A stretch of DNA of 64,000 nucleotides from Meconema thalassinum (GCA_946902985.2 OX336388.2:120505894-120569893); one strand, 5' to 3'; positions 1 to 10,478 are shown, counted from the first letter of the stretch. Made by a program: numbers and translations. Notes: generated by a model not told the origin, from the sequence alone.

Positions 1-567
1 AGACTGGTTTGATGCAGCTAATCGTTTCATCTCCACATAGCTACCATACCACATGTGATGCAATACTATGACTTGTATTGTAACCTTGGTCTACCTCTAC
101 AATTCTTGTCCTCTACCCTTCCTTCCATAAAAAAATTGCCAACCCTGGTTGTCTTAGTACTGTACTGTATATGCCCTATCAACCGATCTCTTATCTTCAT
201 TAGCGCTCTTCCGCTCGTCTTCTTACTCCATCTACTCATTTGAGTTTAATCATTTTCCTGCACTGCCGCATTTGAAATGCTTCTGTTCTCCTGCATCAAC
301 AGTCCACACAGCACCACACTCCAGAAAAAGGCTTTAAAAATGTATTTCAAATATCTAAATCTATATTTGATGACAACACATTGCTTTTCTGCAGAAATTC
401 TTCCCTTACCTGTGCCAGCCTACTTTCTATACACTCGTTGCTTCGTCCATCGCTGATTATTTTGCTCCCTACTTCCTTTAGCTTTTCCATCTGTCTTTAT
501 TTGATGTCAATAGGTGTTTCTGATTTCTTACGGCTGCATTCCATTCCTTTTGTTTTACATTTTGTGC
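1..567. other. No recognisable gene
   Basis: AT-rich sequence with short open frames only. I see no conserved protein motif, splice structure or repeat family on either strand. Confidence 0.5.
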
Positions 568-568
568 C

Positions 569-655
569 TTTGGTGGCACAGTCGGTAGCATGCTGAACTG
601 CTATGCCCAAGATGGCGGGTTCAAACCCGGCCTACAGTCGTCCGATTATTTAAGG
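569..655 (+). repeat. tRNA-like head of SINE family A (fragment)
   Basis: This piece matches the first about 85 bases of the long SINE found complete at 57964-58489. It has an A-box-like TGGCACAGTCGG and a B-box-like GGGTTCAAACCC, the two internal RNA polymerase III promoter elements of tRNA genes. It breaks off in a T-rich run, so the second tRNA-like block and the AACC tail are missing. Confidence 0.75.
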
Positions 656-659
656 GCAT

Positions 660-1559
660 TAAGAACTTTTTTTTTTTATGAGAAAACTTTTTTATTCACT
701 GACAGAAAACATGTACATATACAGATGCATCAAAATACAGCGTGAATCCCACATAAGATAAACTTGAGCGTAGGCTTCATGAATAGTTTCTTAATTTATT
801 TGCAACATAGTATTTGACTGATAATAGTAAGAAAAGTTTATTATGAGGACACTAAAAATAAAAGAAGATGATACATTACTTATTTGTGACCGAGTTGGTT
901 TAAATATGTTGGTGAAAATTTATAAGTTCATTTACTTTATCAAAGTTATTAAGGAGCCATGTAAAAAGCCTTTTCTTCGGTATATTAAGGGTGTTTATTT
1001 ATTCCAGTTCTGTCTTGAAGTCTAGTGCACATTTTAAGTTCCTGTCCATTTGGGAAGAGCTTCATATTTTTAAGTATAGATATGATTGATGACTGAACAA
1101 ATAACTGTCGTATGTTAAGCACCATGCTTTGTTGATACAGTTCACATGTTGGAAAAGTTGATGGCTAGTTGTACATAACTTTTAGAATGAGATTCTGAGC
1201 CAAATGTGAATCAAGTATTCCATCCCAACCATTTATTCAATAGCCTATTGTAGTTATGACTGGACTAAGACAAAATATACAGTTCTCAAGACTTTTGCTG
1301 AAAGGATATTTCTGATTCAGTAAAATATGTAAATTAACTTTTGAAGTTTATTGGCCAATTTTGATGCATGCATGTTCCATTTTAAATGACTACGGTATGT
1401 ATAATAATCCCTAAATATGTAGCATTCATTGACTTCGGTAAGGTATAGCAGTTGCATCTTTCACCATTGTTACAAATTGGTGTGTGGATCTTGAGTGTTA
1501 AATTGTCTGTGGGTTGTAATGTTTTGTTGTGTGAGAAGCATAGGTATTGTGTTTTGGTT
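660..1559. other. AT-rich intergenic stretch
   Basis: Short open frames only, none with a recognisable motif. No repeat family could be assigned by eye. Confidence 0.45.
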
Positions 1560-1960
1560 TCATTTAAGGTAAGGAGGTGATTTTTGGTCTATAGCAAGGG
1601 TTTCTTGAGTTCTATTAAAAGTGTCCTCCCAAGTTGTTCCTGTGACGGCAGTGTCATCAGCATATGAGGTAATCATCACATTACAGTTCAGCTCACACAA
1701 ATCGTTAACATATAACAGAAAAAGAATAGGACCTAAAACTGTTCCTTGGTGTATTCCAATTTTTACTTCAGCACTTCTACTTAGAGTAACTTTGATTCGC
1801 ACCTTTTGTATTCTGTTCAAAAGGAAGCTTTTTATTAGTTCTTGAGGAGTACCATGAATACCTTCCTTTTCAAGTTTTCTAATGAGTATATTGTGGTCTA
1901 CGGTGTCAAAAGCCTTTCTTAAATCCAGGGACACACAAATTGTTCTTTTAGAACTATGCC
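1560..1960 (-). pseudogene. LINE reverse transcriptase fragment (palm domain)
   Basis: The minus-strand frame holds ordered motifs of a non-LTR retrotransposon reverse transcriptase: DLRKAFDTVDH (first catalytic Asp), then QGTVLGPILFLLYVND, then the active-site box YADD about 17 residues from the frame's 3' third. The copy is truncated on both sides: no fingers or endonuclease precede it and no thumb follows. The first about 15 residues of the open frame (nucleotides 1961-2000) are not RT; they come from the neighbouring SINE read in reverse. Family is probably the Jockey/CR1 side of the LINE tree, judged only from the palm motifs. Nonfunctional fossil. Confidence 0.85.
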
Positions 1961-2160
1961 TTTCTTCGGAGGGGAAGTAAAGCCGGTGGGCCCATGCCAT
2001 TTGAAAGAACCTATCACTGCAATTAGTGGTCTATAGCAAAATTTGTAGGCTATATTTGGCTGGTTAGGACACGGTCTATCAAGTTCCAACGTTCGCCGCT
2101 AGTGTTAGTGACAGTAGCATCTGGTAGCGAAAGTTGGAACTACTTGAAATTGAACTTGTT
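1954..2160 (+). repeat. SINE family A, internal fragment
   Basis: Contains the family's CTTCGGAGGGGAAGTAAAG block and the later GGAACTACTTGAAATTG block, as in 56111-56624, but lacks the first tRNA-like head and the tail. It abuts the RT fragment at 1560-1960. Confidence 0.7.
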
Positions 2161-2329
2161 GGGAGCTCTCGGGCGTTCAATCAAACATGCCCAGCTTATG
2201 GCCATTGGCTGCTATTCTTGTATCACATATCACATTTGTTGATTTTCATCATGAATTCTTTCCTCAAGATGGAGTGCATTGCATTTAAAATCTCATTCAA
2301 ATCCTCTGCTGAATCGGCTAATATGACAA

Positions 2330-2515
2330 TCAATTAATATGATAAAATTGGTCCGGCCAGATCAAACATAAAATGCCAGCGTTTCGCCCCAGTGTGCTAG
2401 CCATGCGTATTGGTGAGGTGTGTCTGTACCAACTGACGAGCCCAACGGCACACTGGGGCGAAACGCTGGCATTTTATGTTTGATCTGGCCGGACCAATTT
2501 TATCATATTAATTGA
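2330..2515. repeat. Perfect 67-bp inverted repeat
   Basis: 2330-2396 is the exact reverse complement of 2449-2515, with 52 bases between. The right arm includes the 3' half of the first hammerhead (stem II 3' strand, GAAA and stem III 3' strand), so the left arm carries that half in antisense. A transcript through the whole stretch would form a long hairpin that competes with the first ribozyme fold. Confidence 0.95.
2400..2470 (+). ncRNA. Type III hammerhead ribozyme, copy 1
   Basis: All invariant parts are present in order. Stem III 5' strand 2400-2408 pairs with 2463-2470 (8 bp, U2404 bulged). The cleavage trinucleotide GUA ends at 2409, so cleavage falls between 2409 and 2410. Stem I is UUGGU (2410-2414) with ACCAA (2428-2432) and a 13-nt loop. 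The core CUGACGA is at 2433-2439. Stem II is GCCC (2440-2443) with GGGC (2456-2459) and a 12-nt loop. GAA plus the A15.1 residue is at 2460-2463. Stem III is the open helix, which makes it type III. Self-cleavage is predicted from the fold, not demonstrated. Confidence 0.88.
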
Positions 2516-2691
2516 TAATTTATCTGATCAAACGGAAATTAACATCATATTCCCATTTGGGAATGTTCATAACCTATTTGGATTGCCAAGGTAAGGTTTT
2601 TGTTTTATGCTTCCGTAGCACATTGGCATCACTCGTGACGTCAATACTACTTGTATTTTGTGTCTTGTGATGGCCTTCTCAGTATGTGCTA

Positions 2692-2762
2692 GCCATGCGT
2701 ATTGGTGAGGTGTGTCTGTACCAACTGACGAGCCCAACGGCACACTGGGGCGAAACGCTGGC
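2692..2762 (+). ncRNA. Type III hammerhead ribozyme, copy 2
   Basis: Base-for-base identical to copy 1, shifted by 292 nt, with predicted cleavage between 2701 and 2702. Together the two sites would release a 292-nt monomer (2410-2701) with a 5'-OH and a 2',3'-cyclic phosphate, the ends that can be ligated into a circle. This copy is not faced by an inverted arm, so it should fold more freely than copy 1. Confidence 0.88.
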
Positions 2763-3262
2763 ATTTTATGTTTGATCTGGCCGGACCAATTTTATCATAT
2801 TAATTGATAATTTATCTGATCAAACGGAAATTAACATCATATTCCCATTTGGGAATGTTCATAACCTAATATGACAATGCCATCAGCAAATCTCAAAGTT
2901 GAAATTTTCTCCTCGAATCTTTACTCCTACTTAAAAATTTTCTCTCAATTCCTTCATTGAAAAGTATGGGTGATAAGTTGCAGCCTTACATCTTTCTGAA
3001 TACAGTCTTGAAATGCTAGTCGCAGAATTTAGTAAAAGGTTTAGCCAGCTTTCAACAGTGATGACCGTTAACAATAATTCATTCGCTTGAGTTGACATTA
3101 CTGACTCTATCATGCCCTTCAACTTGCATAGCTGCCGTCTGGTTTCTGTATGGATTGTAGATCACCCTCCTATCCCTGTACTTTATTCCAATGCTTTTCA
3201 AAATGTCGTACAATTAACTCCAATCAACACTATCAAAAATCTTTTCTAAGTCTACAAGTCAT

Positions 3263-3530
3263 TATATTTCCTTATTATTTCTTTATTAACGCAGCCAATG
3301 GCCATGAACTTTTCTTTACAGGACGGGTCAGGGAAGGGATATTGGAAGGAAATTGGCAGTGGATCTATTGAAAGGAACCGTCCCGGCATTTGCCAGGTGG
3401 TGAAAATGGGAAACCATGAAAACTATTTTCAGGACGGCTGAGGTGGGATTTGAACCTACGCTCTCCCAATGCCAGCGAGGCACAAGGTAGGGCGTTAGCG
3501 CTCTCGACCACCATGGTCCTTATTCATTAA
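3263..3530 (-). repeat. tRNA-derived SINE (family D)
   Basis: On the minus strand the sequence begins near 3525 with a tRNA-like head: GGTGGTCGAGAGCGCTAACG as A-box region and GTAGGTTCAAATCCC as B box. It runs into a body containing TCATGGTTTCCCATTTTCACC. It lies at the edge of the RTE-like RT relic, whose coding match stops near 3262. Confidence 0.7.
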
Positions 3531-3800
3531 ACATGAGGGTTTTAACTTAAGTCTGCCCAGTCAAAACCTTCCGTTTCATGTTTTTATTACATTACAGGTA
3601 CACGTTTCGAAACAGTCTCAAATAAAAATGTATGTATGTTTTAAAATTGTATTTACAATTTATTTGGTTTTTAGATAAAACCTAGGGAGCTCTAGTTCCC
3701 ACAGCAAAGTGGTGCTTAATATGAGTGGTTTAGTGCAAAAGTGGAAAGTCCAAAAATATTTTTTTTGTTTTTCCCTTATAGGATAACAAATGTTAGTAGT

Positions 3801-4167
3801 AATAATAATAATATCGTATGGCCTCGGGTGCCGAGTGTAAGCTTTGTAATTTCACACCCAGAGGGTAGCTTGCATGTCGAATTTCGTTGTTCCTTGAATC
3901 ACTATGAAAGTCAAGGAGGTTAGATACCTAAGGTCCTTGAACACTATAACACTTTCTAGTAGAGAAATTAGGAACTTCGTGTTGGCAGAAACTTCCGAGA
4001 ATAATTTTGCCATTATGAACACGGCATACTGAATTCAAATGGGTTCTTCGACATGCGTGTCGTATTTTTGCCGCCTTTCAAAAATCACTTACCATGGCCA
4101 GGAGCGAACCTGCAACCTTGGGGTTAGTAGACCGACACACTATCCACTCACCCACCGTGGCAAGCCG
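3801..4167 (-). repeat. SINE family B, complete copy
   Basis: About 367 bp, head on the minus strand near 4160 with the tRNA-like GGTGGGTGAGTGGATAG and GCAGGTTCGCTCC (B box), ending at the plus-strand left side in an AAT/ATT microsatellite tail. The 10-base TGTTAGTAGT at 3791-3800 and 4168-4177 is the target-site duplication. A second copy sits in intron 1 of the gene at 12865-15837. Confidence 0.82.
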
Positions 4168-4251
4168 TGTTAGTAGTTGTTTGATGTAATAGAGAATAAA
4201 GTCAGAATTTCAATACCAATCCCCCCCCGAGTACAGCAGTTTCTTAATGCA

Positions 4252-4320
4252 ATAGTTTGATGCTTTTCAGTCTGTCAACACGATTGTACCCAAATGAGAT
4301 GGTTATTCCATTGTGAACAT
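4252..4320 (+). repeat. Penelope-like terminal repeat fragment
   Basis: The stretch around TTTGATGCTTTTCAGTC followed by ACACGATTGTACCCAAATG matches the outer end of the inverted terminal repeats at 28071-28254 and 60368-60440. No hammerhead motif or coding sequence is attached here. Confidence 0.55.
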
Positions 4321-4429
4321 AATTTATGCCGGCCTAAAACGGGAAATAGGGAACAGAAGGATATCTGGACAATGTTAGGAACATAATTCTTCTTTATTGG
4401 GGCATCCTTTTTTAATCATTGTAAATCAT

Positions 4430-4432
<3 letters not shown>

Positions 4433-4456
<24 letters not shown>
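4433..4456. repeat. (TA)n microsatellite
   Basis: Uninterrupted run of TA dinucleotides next to the left end of the hAT element. Confidence 0.9.
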
Positions 4457-4461
<5 letters not shown>

Positions 4462-5045
4462 ATTGTTGCAGGACTGTATTAATAGTGACATGTGATTCCA
4501 TTTATTTACATACCTGCCAACTTTTGAAAAGGGCTATCAGTAAAACTCACGCGCGACAAAAAAATCTAACGATTTTCGACATACCCCGGCTTGACGAAAA
4601 TAATAATACTTCTGGGCTACAAAATACAATAATTCATGCTTTAAACAGGATACTTCAATGAAATCATATCTACTTACATGATTTGTAGATGAACATAACA
4701 ATCAAGAAGAAATCCATGTTAATCAGCAGCAGGCGTGGTGAATATCGGTTTGGAGCAGACATAACAGGACTTCCTTGATAGATTAAGCTGATATACGATA
4801 ATTGAAAAAGGCTTTAAACAATAAAACTTGTTTAACGTAACACAGGCAAGAAATAATATAATACACACTGCAAATCACATGCTAGTTCGACTTTTAAGTC
4901 ATGGTTGTGGCCTTTTTAGCTTCCTGCAAACAGTCTTGAGAAAATGTTTTGTCATAACAGGGACCAGAACTCCTGGTCTTCAAAATAGAAATAGACTCCA
5001 GAGATTCATTGGACATGGATGACCTGAACTGTGTTCTATTTTTCT

Positions 5046-5666
5046 TCACAAAGCTAAAAAAAAACATTCACATTCTGCATAGCTATGGGGTATGGTGAGA
5101 ATAGAGAGCAATACTCTAAAAATTCGGTTATACTTAAGAAGTCCATCGGCTCCACGAATTCTTGATATTTGTGCCCAACTGGAATCACTTGCAGCATCTT
5201 GATGTGCAGCCAAAGAGTCATCTACCTGAAGAGCTGTGAACTGCCTCTGAAGCACATTCACCACCTCATCTGTAGTTTCATTCTCTTCCTTGCATAACAT
5301 GATAGGAAACTTTTCCAAGAAAAAACGAATGGAAGATAAGTGTGAATCTTCAATTTTGTCTAACCTAGCAACTTGAGCATTCTTTAACACGTCATCCTTG
5401 AGTGGAAACTTGTTGATGATGTAGTCACAGGCAGTATAAAAGTAGTTTCTCACTGATGAAAAGAAAAGGAATTTATCTGTATCCGGTCCGTTCTGAAGGC
5501 ACTTAACAACTTCAGATGATGCATTTTTTGCCATTTTATTTACAATACATGTCGTTTTCGTGCGACCACAACTATATTTCTTTGCAACTTCTGATGTGGG
5601 AAACATCTTCTTAAATAAAGCTCCAGCATGATCAGCCGCACTTAAGGGCACATTGTGTTCCACCAA
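5046..5666 (-). pseudogene. hAT transposase, C-terminal part
   Basis: This 206-residue minus-strand frame ends with the hAT C-terminal dimerisation signature: LLSILTIPHSYAECECFF, where functional proteins usually have PHSNAECER.FS. The Asn and Arg of that motif are replaced here. The middle part is Lys- and Glu-rich and lacks a clear RNase-H-fold aspartate motif, so the frame is a fragment. It is read towards the left TIR. The upstream coding part (BED finger) is in another frame, separated by stops. Confidence 0.75.
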
Positions 5667-5754
5667 AAAGGAAGTAAACAGACACTCGGCCCTAATTACG
5701 TCACTGTAAACGTTTCCAGACTTAGCAAAAAAGGTGTTGATTTTCTTGCTATCT

Positions 5755-5873
5755 TCTTCGATTTAACATAACTAATGTGTTTACCGCACTTCACATGATT
5801 ACTTAAATCGTTTTTTCCACCATATGCAATATTAATATCACACCCACATACCGTGCAAAAGGCAAATTTTTAT
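5755..5873 (-). pseudogene. BED-type zinc finger remnant of the hAT transposase
   Basis: In a minus-strand frame I read FCTVCGCDINIAYGG followed by LSNHVKCGKHISYVKS: two Cys spaced C-x2-C and a downstream His pair, the arrangement of the BED finger at the N-terminus of hAT transposases, where it binds the element's ends. It is out of frame with the C-terminal part at 5046-5666. Confidence 0.65.
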
Positions 5874-6688
5874 CTCTTTCTTGATTTTAGTATGCACGGA
5901 AAATCAACCGAGTATGATTCTTTAAATGTCTGGAAGTACTGTTTCTTGTTGGATTTGTTCATTCTCGATATCTACTAAAACATCGAAAGGAACCTGGATC
6001 ACTGAACGTCACATAAAATTATAACATAAAACAATTAAGACAGCCAACACTTCATTAAAACATGTCAAAACACACCAACCATTAAATGAACACGACGCCA
6101 ACCTCGTGAAGATAGAATATGCACATGGTAGAAAAAAATAAACACACACACACGTGGAACGAATGTAATTAGTCCAAGGAATACAGGAAACTGCGAAGCA
6201 CGAAGTTATAGCCAAAAACTCGAACGCTTCATTAAAATATGCCATAACCTTAAAAGACGAAAACATTCAAGGAACGCCAACTTCGCGAACAATGAACAAC
6301 TAACGTGGTCAAAGAATATGGTTTAAATCGCAACGAGCGAACGGAGCGGAACAAAGAATATGCGAAGCAGAGCCTGTCAACACCTAAGATTCACATGCAA
6401 GAACGGTTAACCCGGCTTCAAATTCAATTACGATGACGACACAGCCATCACACGGTTAAAAGTACGAATCATATCAAAGAACGAGTTATCGACTATCGTG
6501 GACTTGCCTTCGACCCACGCAAACAATCGATTGTACGGAAGTGGGCGGTATTATCGAATGTAAATTATCGTTTCAAATTTTTGTCCGCGAAATCGTAAAA
6601 TGACACCGTTCGTCCGTAAAACCGTAAAATGCTGCAATTTCCGTAAATTTTACGGATAAACCGTAAAAGTTGGCAGGTATGTATTTAC

Positions 6689-7230
6689 CATGAGCTGTTC
6701 AATTTCAAAACTCTAATATCCAACAATATGAACAAGAATCACCTTGATTGGTATTTGCCCCATTTCAAACCACTTAAACTCAAACAAACCCTCTACAGAG
6801 TTTGATTCTGTGTCTTGACATGGGGAAAGATTTTGGTTACAATGAACCTTATTCTCAAGGAGCATTATGAGTATGGAACTTGATTACGGTACTCAATTAT
6901 ATAGCAGAACATCTCGTCTAGGTAATACCCATAGCCCTCCTAAAAGAATTTTGATAACTGCATTAATCAGGAAGGTTATAGCAATTTTCCTCATACATTA
7001 ACAAATTTGTAGGCAAACTTTCTGGATTTCACTATAGCTTACGGTAAGCGTAATATGCCTTGCTAACATGATGTATTGCTCGAACGTTTTGAGTAATGCA
7101 TTTCCCTAACCCCCACCCTCGGCGAAATACTCTACCTAACCTACAACCCATTTTGTTCAGATTTACCGGTAGGCTACTTGTAACGCTGAGGATATTTTAT
7201 ATTATTGTATACACCACGATATTTACCGAG
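6689..7230. other. No recognisable gene
   Basis: AT-rich, no motif or repeat assigned. Confidence 0.4.
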
Positions 7231-7694
7231 TTTACATAGCGAACTCAAATCGATTTGAGTACACTTTCCATATTGAATACGGTCATGTAAACGGGACACA
7301 GTTCGTATTGATTTTCAAGCTCGATACGGTAAAATTGTGGGATCGGATCGTATCCAAACAGTTATTCAGGAACATGTAAACGTGGATCGTACTGAGAAAG
7401 CGATTCTGCACGGTCTTGAGTTACAATGATAAACTAATTTAGGCCTACTTTCGTCTGTCGCCTGACTCGAATCGCTTGTTTTACTCACTGCCCATATTCT
7501 TCGTTACTGTCTGTGTTCTTTTCGTGGTTGATAAGCGTAGTTTGTTTGCACGCGTTTTTAGCGTTAATGTATTTTTGTCTGTTTTACTTTTAATGTCTGG
7601 TGTATCCGTAGGTAAAATGTGCTCAACAGAAACAGTGAAAATACACCGTCTTTCTTTGCCGATTAATCCGTTCCTTTTTCCATTTGAATAAATT

Positions 7695-7917
7695 CAACAC
7701 AGACTGGCCGAGTGGCACAGCGGTAACTTTCTCTCCTGCTTTTACCAAGGTAGCAGGATCGAATCCTGGCGCAGTCAGGGTGCTTAGGCCTAAATGCGAG
7801 GGAGCCGTGTCAGTAGATTTACTGGCAAGTTACAGATGTCATTCGGGGCAACATTCTGGCAGCCCGGCGTCTCTAAAAGCTTCAGTAATTAAAAGGGACG
7901 ACTGTTACCCATAAACT
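7695..7917 (+). repeat. tRNA-derived SINE (family C)
   Basis: Starts with GACTGGCCGAGTGGCACAGC (A box region) and has AGGATCGAATCCTGGC (B box) about 50 bases on, followed by a non-tRNA body to about 7917. It lies inside the palindromic-ended stretch 7231-9205. Target duplication not identified. Confidence 0.72.
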
Positions 7918-8599
7918 TCGTAAGAACAAACAACATCAAAATCTTCGGCGCATCCATTTTTCATGTTTACAAACAACCCGTCAAAGAAACAACGGATGAC
8001 AATGGTAACAGTGCAGGAGACACGAACCCAGGGGGGAAAAAACTTCTTAAATTTGCAATAAATATCTTTTCAAATGATTCAAAATTGATCTGGGAATGAT
8101 GTAGTTCACTCCTCAGCTGTCTATAACCCACCCGCCATCCCAAATTATAACATGACTTAGCTGTGTCTGCCATATCGGCGTTACAACAGTACAGTATTGC
8201 CAATATTTATACAATTTTCCACAAGACACTGCCTAACTTTGTAGCGAAGGCGTGTGGTGAATTTCTTTATTCAAGTTAGTAACGTAGTCACATGATCGAC
8301 TTTCGGGTGTCACATGACTGTCAAAGATGGCGTCCGTAAGTGAAGAAAAATTGCATTATTTCCGTGAAATAACAATTATTGCGGTGCAGCAGTGGCTATT
8401 GAGTATGAAGAGATTGTGAAACGACTCCCAACAACTCCCCGAAATGTATGCATATCATAAATTATATATTTCCAATAAGCTAAGGTGTTAAAAGTGATGA
8501 AAAGGGAGGATGGTCCAAAGTGAACAATAAATTCGTCCAGTACTAGATCAATGTTCTTTTTGTCAATCAAGCCCTGCTAGCTCCCCACACCTACCCCCA

Positions 8600-8985
8600 C
8601 CATTCTAACCTTCGTTTTGACCAATCCAATGTTTTTTTGACAATGGTTACAGCCTAACACGTCCAGTGAAACTGTGAGTGCCCCGCTAGCTTCCGGCGGC
8701 CATACAACACACCTACACCCGACCATTCTGACCTTCGTTTTGTCCAATCCAATGGTTTTTGACCATGGTTACAGCCCAACGTGTCCAGATGAATGGTTTT
8801 GACAATGGTTGCAGCCTAACGCGTCCAGTGAAACTGTGAGCGCCCCGCTAGCTTCCTGCGGCCACAGGTAGCCCAAAAGCATGAATTATTTATATAATAA
8901 TCCGGGCCATGAAAGCCTTAATATGCAAATTCTAACCTTCGTTTTGTCCAATCCAATGGTTACAGCGTAACACGTCCTGTGAAAG
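8600..8985. repeat. Short direct repeats, about 120-bp unit
   Basis: The block with CTAACCTTCGTTTTG, CCAATCCAATG, CGTCCAGTGAAACTGTGAG and CCCCGCTAGCTTCC occurs in whole or part about three to four times (starting near 8603, 8725, 8785 and 8932). The units are diverged and irregular. Confidence 0.65.
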
Positions 8986-9205
8986 TCAGGGTCCTGTCTC
9001 ATGCACTAGTAATATGATAATTACGGTACGGGTCTTTTATTTTGCTGTTTAATACGAGTTAGCCAACATAACTGCAGGTTGGCCACCATAAATTATATGC
9101 GGTATTGAAATAGATTTCAATACGAACTGAAACTGCTCATGTAAACGGGCAGCGTACTGAAAACAGGATCGTATTGAAATCGATTTGAGTTCGTCATGTA
9201 AACGT

Positions 9206-10238
9206 AGTAATTGTGATATACCACGTGTTTTAATATTATAGGAGAGAGCCCTAGACCAGTAAGAATGATTTTCTACAGAAACCAACGAACGTTTTTGAAG
9301 TTTTCTACTGCGGAATTTCACATGATAATTACGGTATCTAAAGCATGCAGTACCGTAGGCCGCTAGAGGTACGGTAGCACATTTCCATATACCCAATGAT
9401 ATTACGAACTATGCATTTTGATATGCAATAACACAAGGTAGCAACTACTTCAGTAAATGAAGGCAACATCCGCGTGTTATTACATATTATATCCAACCGA
9501 AAAAAGTTAAAAATGTCAATTAAAAATCTACCCACGTAATGCCATAACCTCATCAAAACTCCCCAAAACATTCTCACACACAAATCTCCTAGATGTAATG
9601 TTCTGGCTAAAGGTAATCACTTTATCAATCAATCAATATAAAATCACATGTACACATATAACTACAACCACAAACTCAAAATCTGCCTTCCTATGATTTT
9701 AAAAGGCACGCCCGCAGCTTCAAAGCAAGCGAATGCGACGCCATTTTGACCAATAATCCAAGGCGCCTTTCTTTCTGGTTGCTGGCTGCATAAAGCGCCG
9801 TCGAGCGCTGCACCGCTTCGGAACAAAAAAGCAAGGAGCAGCTTAAAATCCAAGGAATATAGATATGTTCCACCAACAACCAATAAGAACCCAGCAGCCC
9901 CTAGCCAATCAAACAGTGGATCAGCTCTGTACCTAGCCGCTCGTCTTTAGTATGGGTAGTTGCTGCGCCCGCCGGTAGACTGCGCAGCGGTTGGTTGTGG
10001 CTGGCTGGAGACACTTTCTAAGCGCTCGCGAGTTTGAAAACATGGAAATGCTGCCGTGTTTAGTCCTTATTTCTTGGTGTTGAAAAATGTATGCGATCAA
10101 GAAGCGATAGTGAAATAATACATACGTTATGACACTGGTGTGTTTAGTATTTGTAAGCCTTTACACTTATTTCTTTACGTTTGTGCTGTCGAGTGAATTA
10201 TAACCTGGTAAGATTCGTCAAACAAAACTGTGTAAGTG
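9206..10238. other. No recognisable gene; GC-richer patch near 9950-10040
   Basis: Nothing I can assign. By its position relative to the THAP relic that follows, 9950-10240 could be the 5' part of the P-element relic, but I did not find a left terminal repeat. Confidence 0.35.
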
Positions 10239-10241
10239 AAT

Positions 10242-10411
10242 ATGCCGTGTTTGTTTTGTTCCCGGGTGCCGATCTGGATACGACAAGTCATCTGCAACAG
10301 GTAGGCACATTTTTAGACCTCCAAAAGCCGAAGATGATTTATTTAAATGGGCTAAGGCCATTCCGAGAAAAGACATTAAATTGTCTAGTAAGTCATATGC
10401 AGGCTCTGTGA
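10242..10411 (+). pseudogene. THAP-domain remnant
   Basis: Across two frames I read MPCLFC, PGCRSGYDK and then FRPPKAEDDLFKWAKAIPRK with KDIKLSSKSYA. These align step by step with the intact THAP protein at 22119-22436 (FFKPPKDQERFIKCQRAIPG). One frameshift lies near 10262. The C2CH zinc-binding His region after KSY is gone. THAP domains are the site-specific DNA-binding domains of P transposases. Dead copy. Confidence 0.72.
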
Positions 10412-10478
10412 CAAACATTGCTCCGATAATTTCCTTATAAAAACGGACACTTTCATTATAGAAGGAAAGACAGTCGAA

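Larger units (their letters stand above)
2331..2866 (+). mobile_element. Retrozyme-like insertion with tandem hammerhead ribozymes
   Basis: A 12-base sequence TAATATGACAAT occurs at 2319-2330 and again at 2867-2878 and brackets this insert as a target-site duplication. Inside, 184 bases are perfectly repeated with a 292-base period (2393-2576 and 2685-2868), and each copy carries a complete type III hammerhead ribozyme. The 5' end (2330-2396) is an exact inverted copy of 2449-2515. Tandem self-cleaving monomers flanked by a TSD are the organisation described for retrozymes, non-autonomous retroelements that spread through small circular RNAs. No open frame is expected or seen. The 5' inversion is what twin priming during LINE-type target-primed reverse transcription would leave. 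Naming it a retrozyme is inference; repeat, TSD and ribozyme folds are read directly. Confidence 0.8.
2225..3262 (-). pseudogene. RTE-like LINE reverse transcriptase relic, split by an insertion
   Basis: Read on the minus strand from 3262 downward there is the palm start (IFDSVDWS, then DILKSIGIKYRDRRVI and YRNQTAA), stop codons and frameshifts, and then a degenerate active site FADGIVILADSAEDL that straddles the insertion at 2331-2866. The order and spacing fit the RT palm of RTE-type arthropod LINEs. The YADD/FADD box has become FADG, so it is dead. The coding match resumes on the other side of the insertion without loss of bases other than the target duplication, which shows the inserted unit landed in an already resident LINE. 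Confidence 0.8.
4510..6680 (-). mobile_element. hAT transposon, decayed
   Basis: The ends ATACCTGCCAACTTTT (4510-4525) and its exact complement at 6665-6680 form 16-bp terminal inverted repeats. The flanks TTATTTAC (4502-4509) and GTATTTAC (6681-6688) agree in 7 of 8 positions, as an 8-bp hAT target duplication would. Minus-strand coding remnants (BED-like finger and C-terminal transposase) lie inside. It interrupts flanking sequence that includes a Penelope-like fragment on the left. Autonomous activity is excluded by stops and frameshifts. Confidence 0.85.
7231..9205. mobile_element. Unclassified element with palindromic inverted ends
   Basis: The left end (7228-7280) has GTTTACATAGCGAACTCAAA followed by TCGATTTGAGT. 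The right end (9165-9205) is its imperfect inverse, AAATCGATTTGAGTTCG then TCATGTAAACG. The phrase CATGTAAACG recurs four times near both ends (about 7285, 7373, 9140 and 9197), as transposase-binding subterminal repeats often do. No transposase frame is visible between them, so this would be a non-autonomous element of unknown superfamily. I could not define a TSD. Confidence 0.4.

Noticed and set aside
1961..2000. N-terminal extension of the RT frame at 1560-2000
   Set aside because: These residues come from SINE A sequence read in reverse; only 1560-1960 matches reverse transcriptase.
8600..8985. CRISPR-like array
   Set aside because: Repeats are long, irregular and without uniform spacers, and the DNA is eukaryotic.
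10181..10411. 76-codon frame over the THAP remnant
   Set aside because: It is in the wrong frame for most of its length; the THAP match lies in two other frames.
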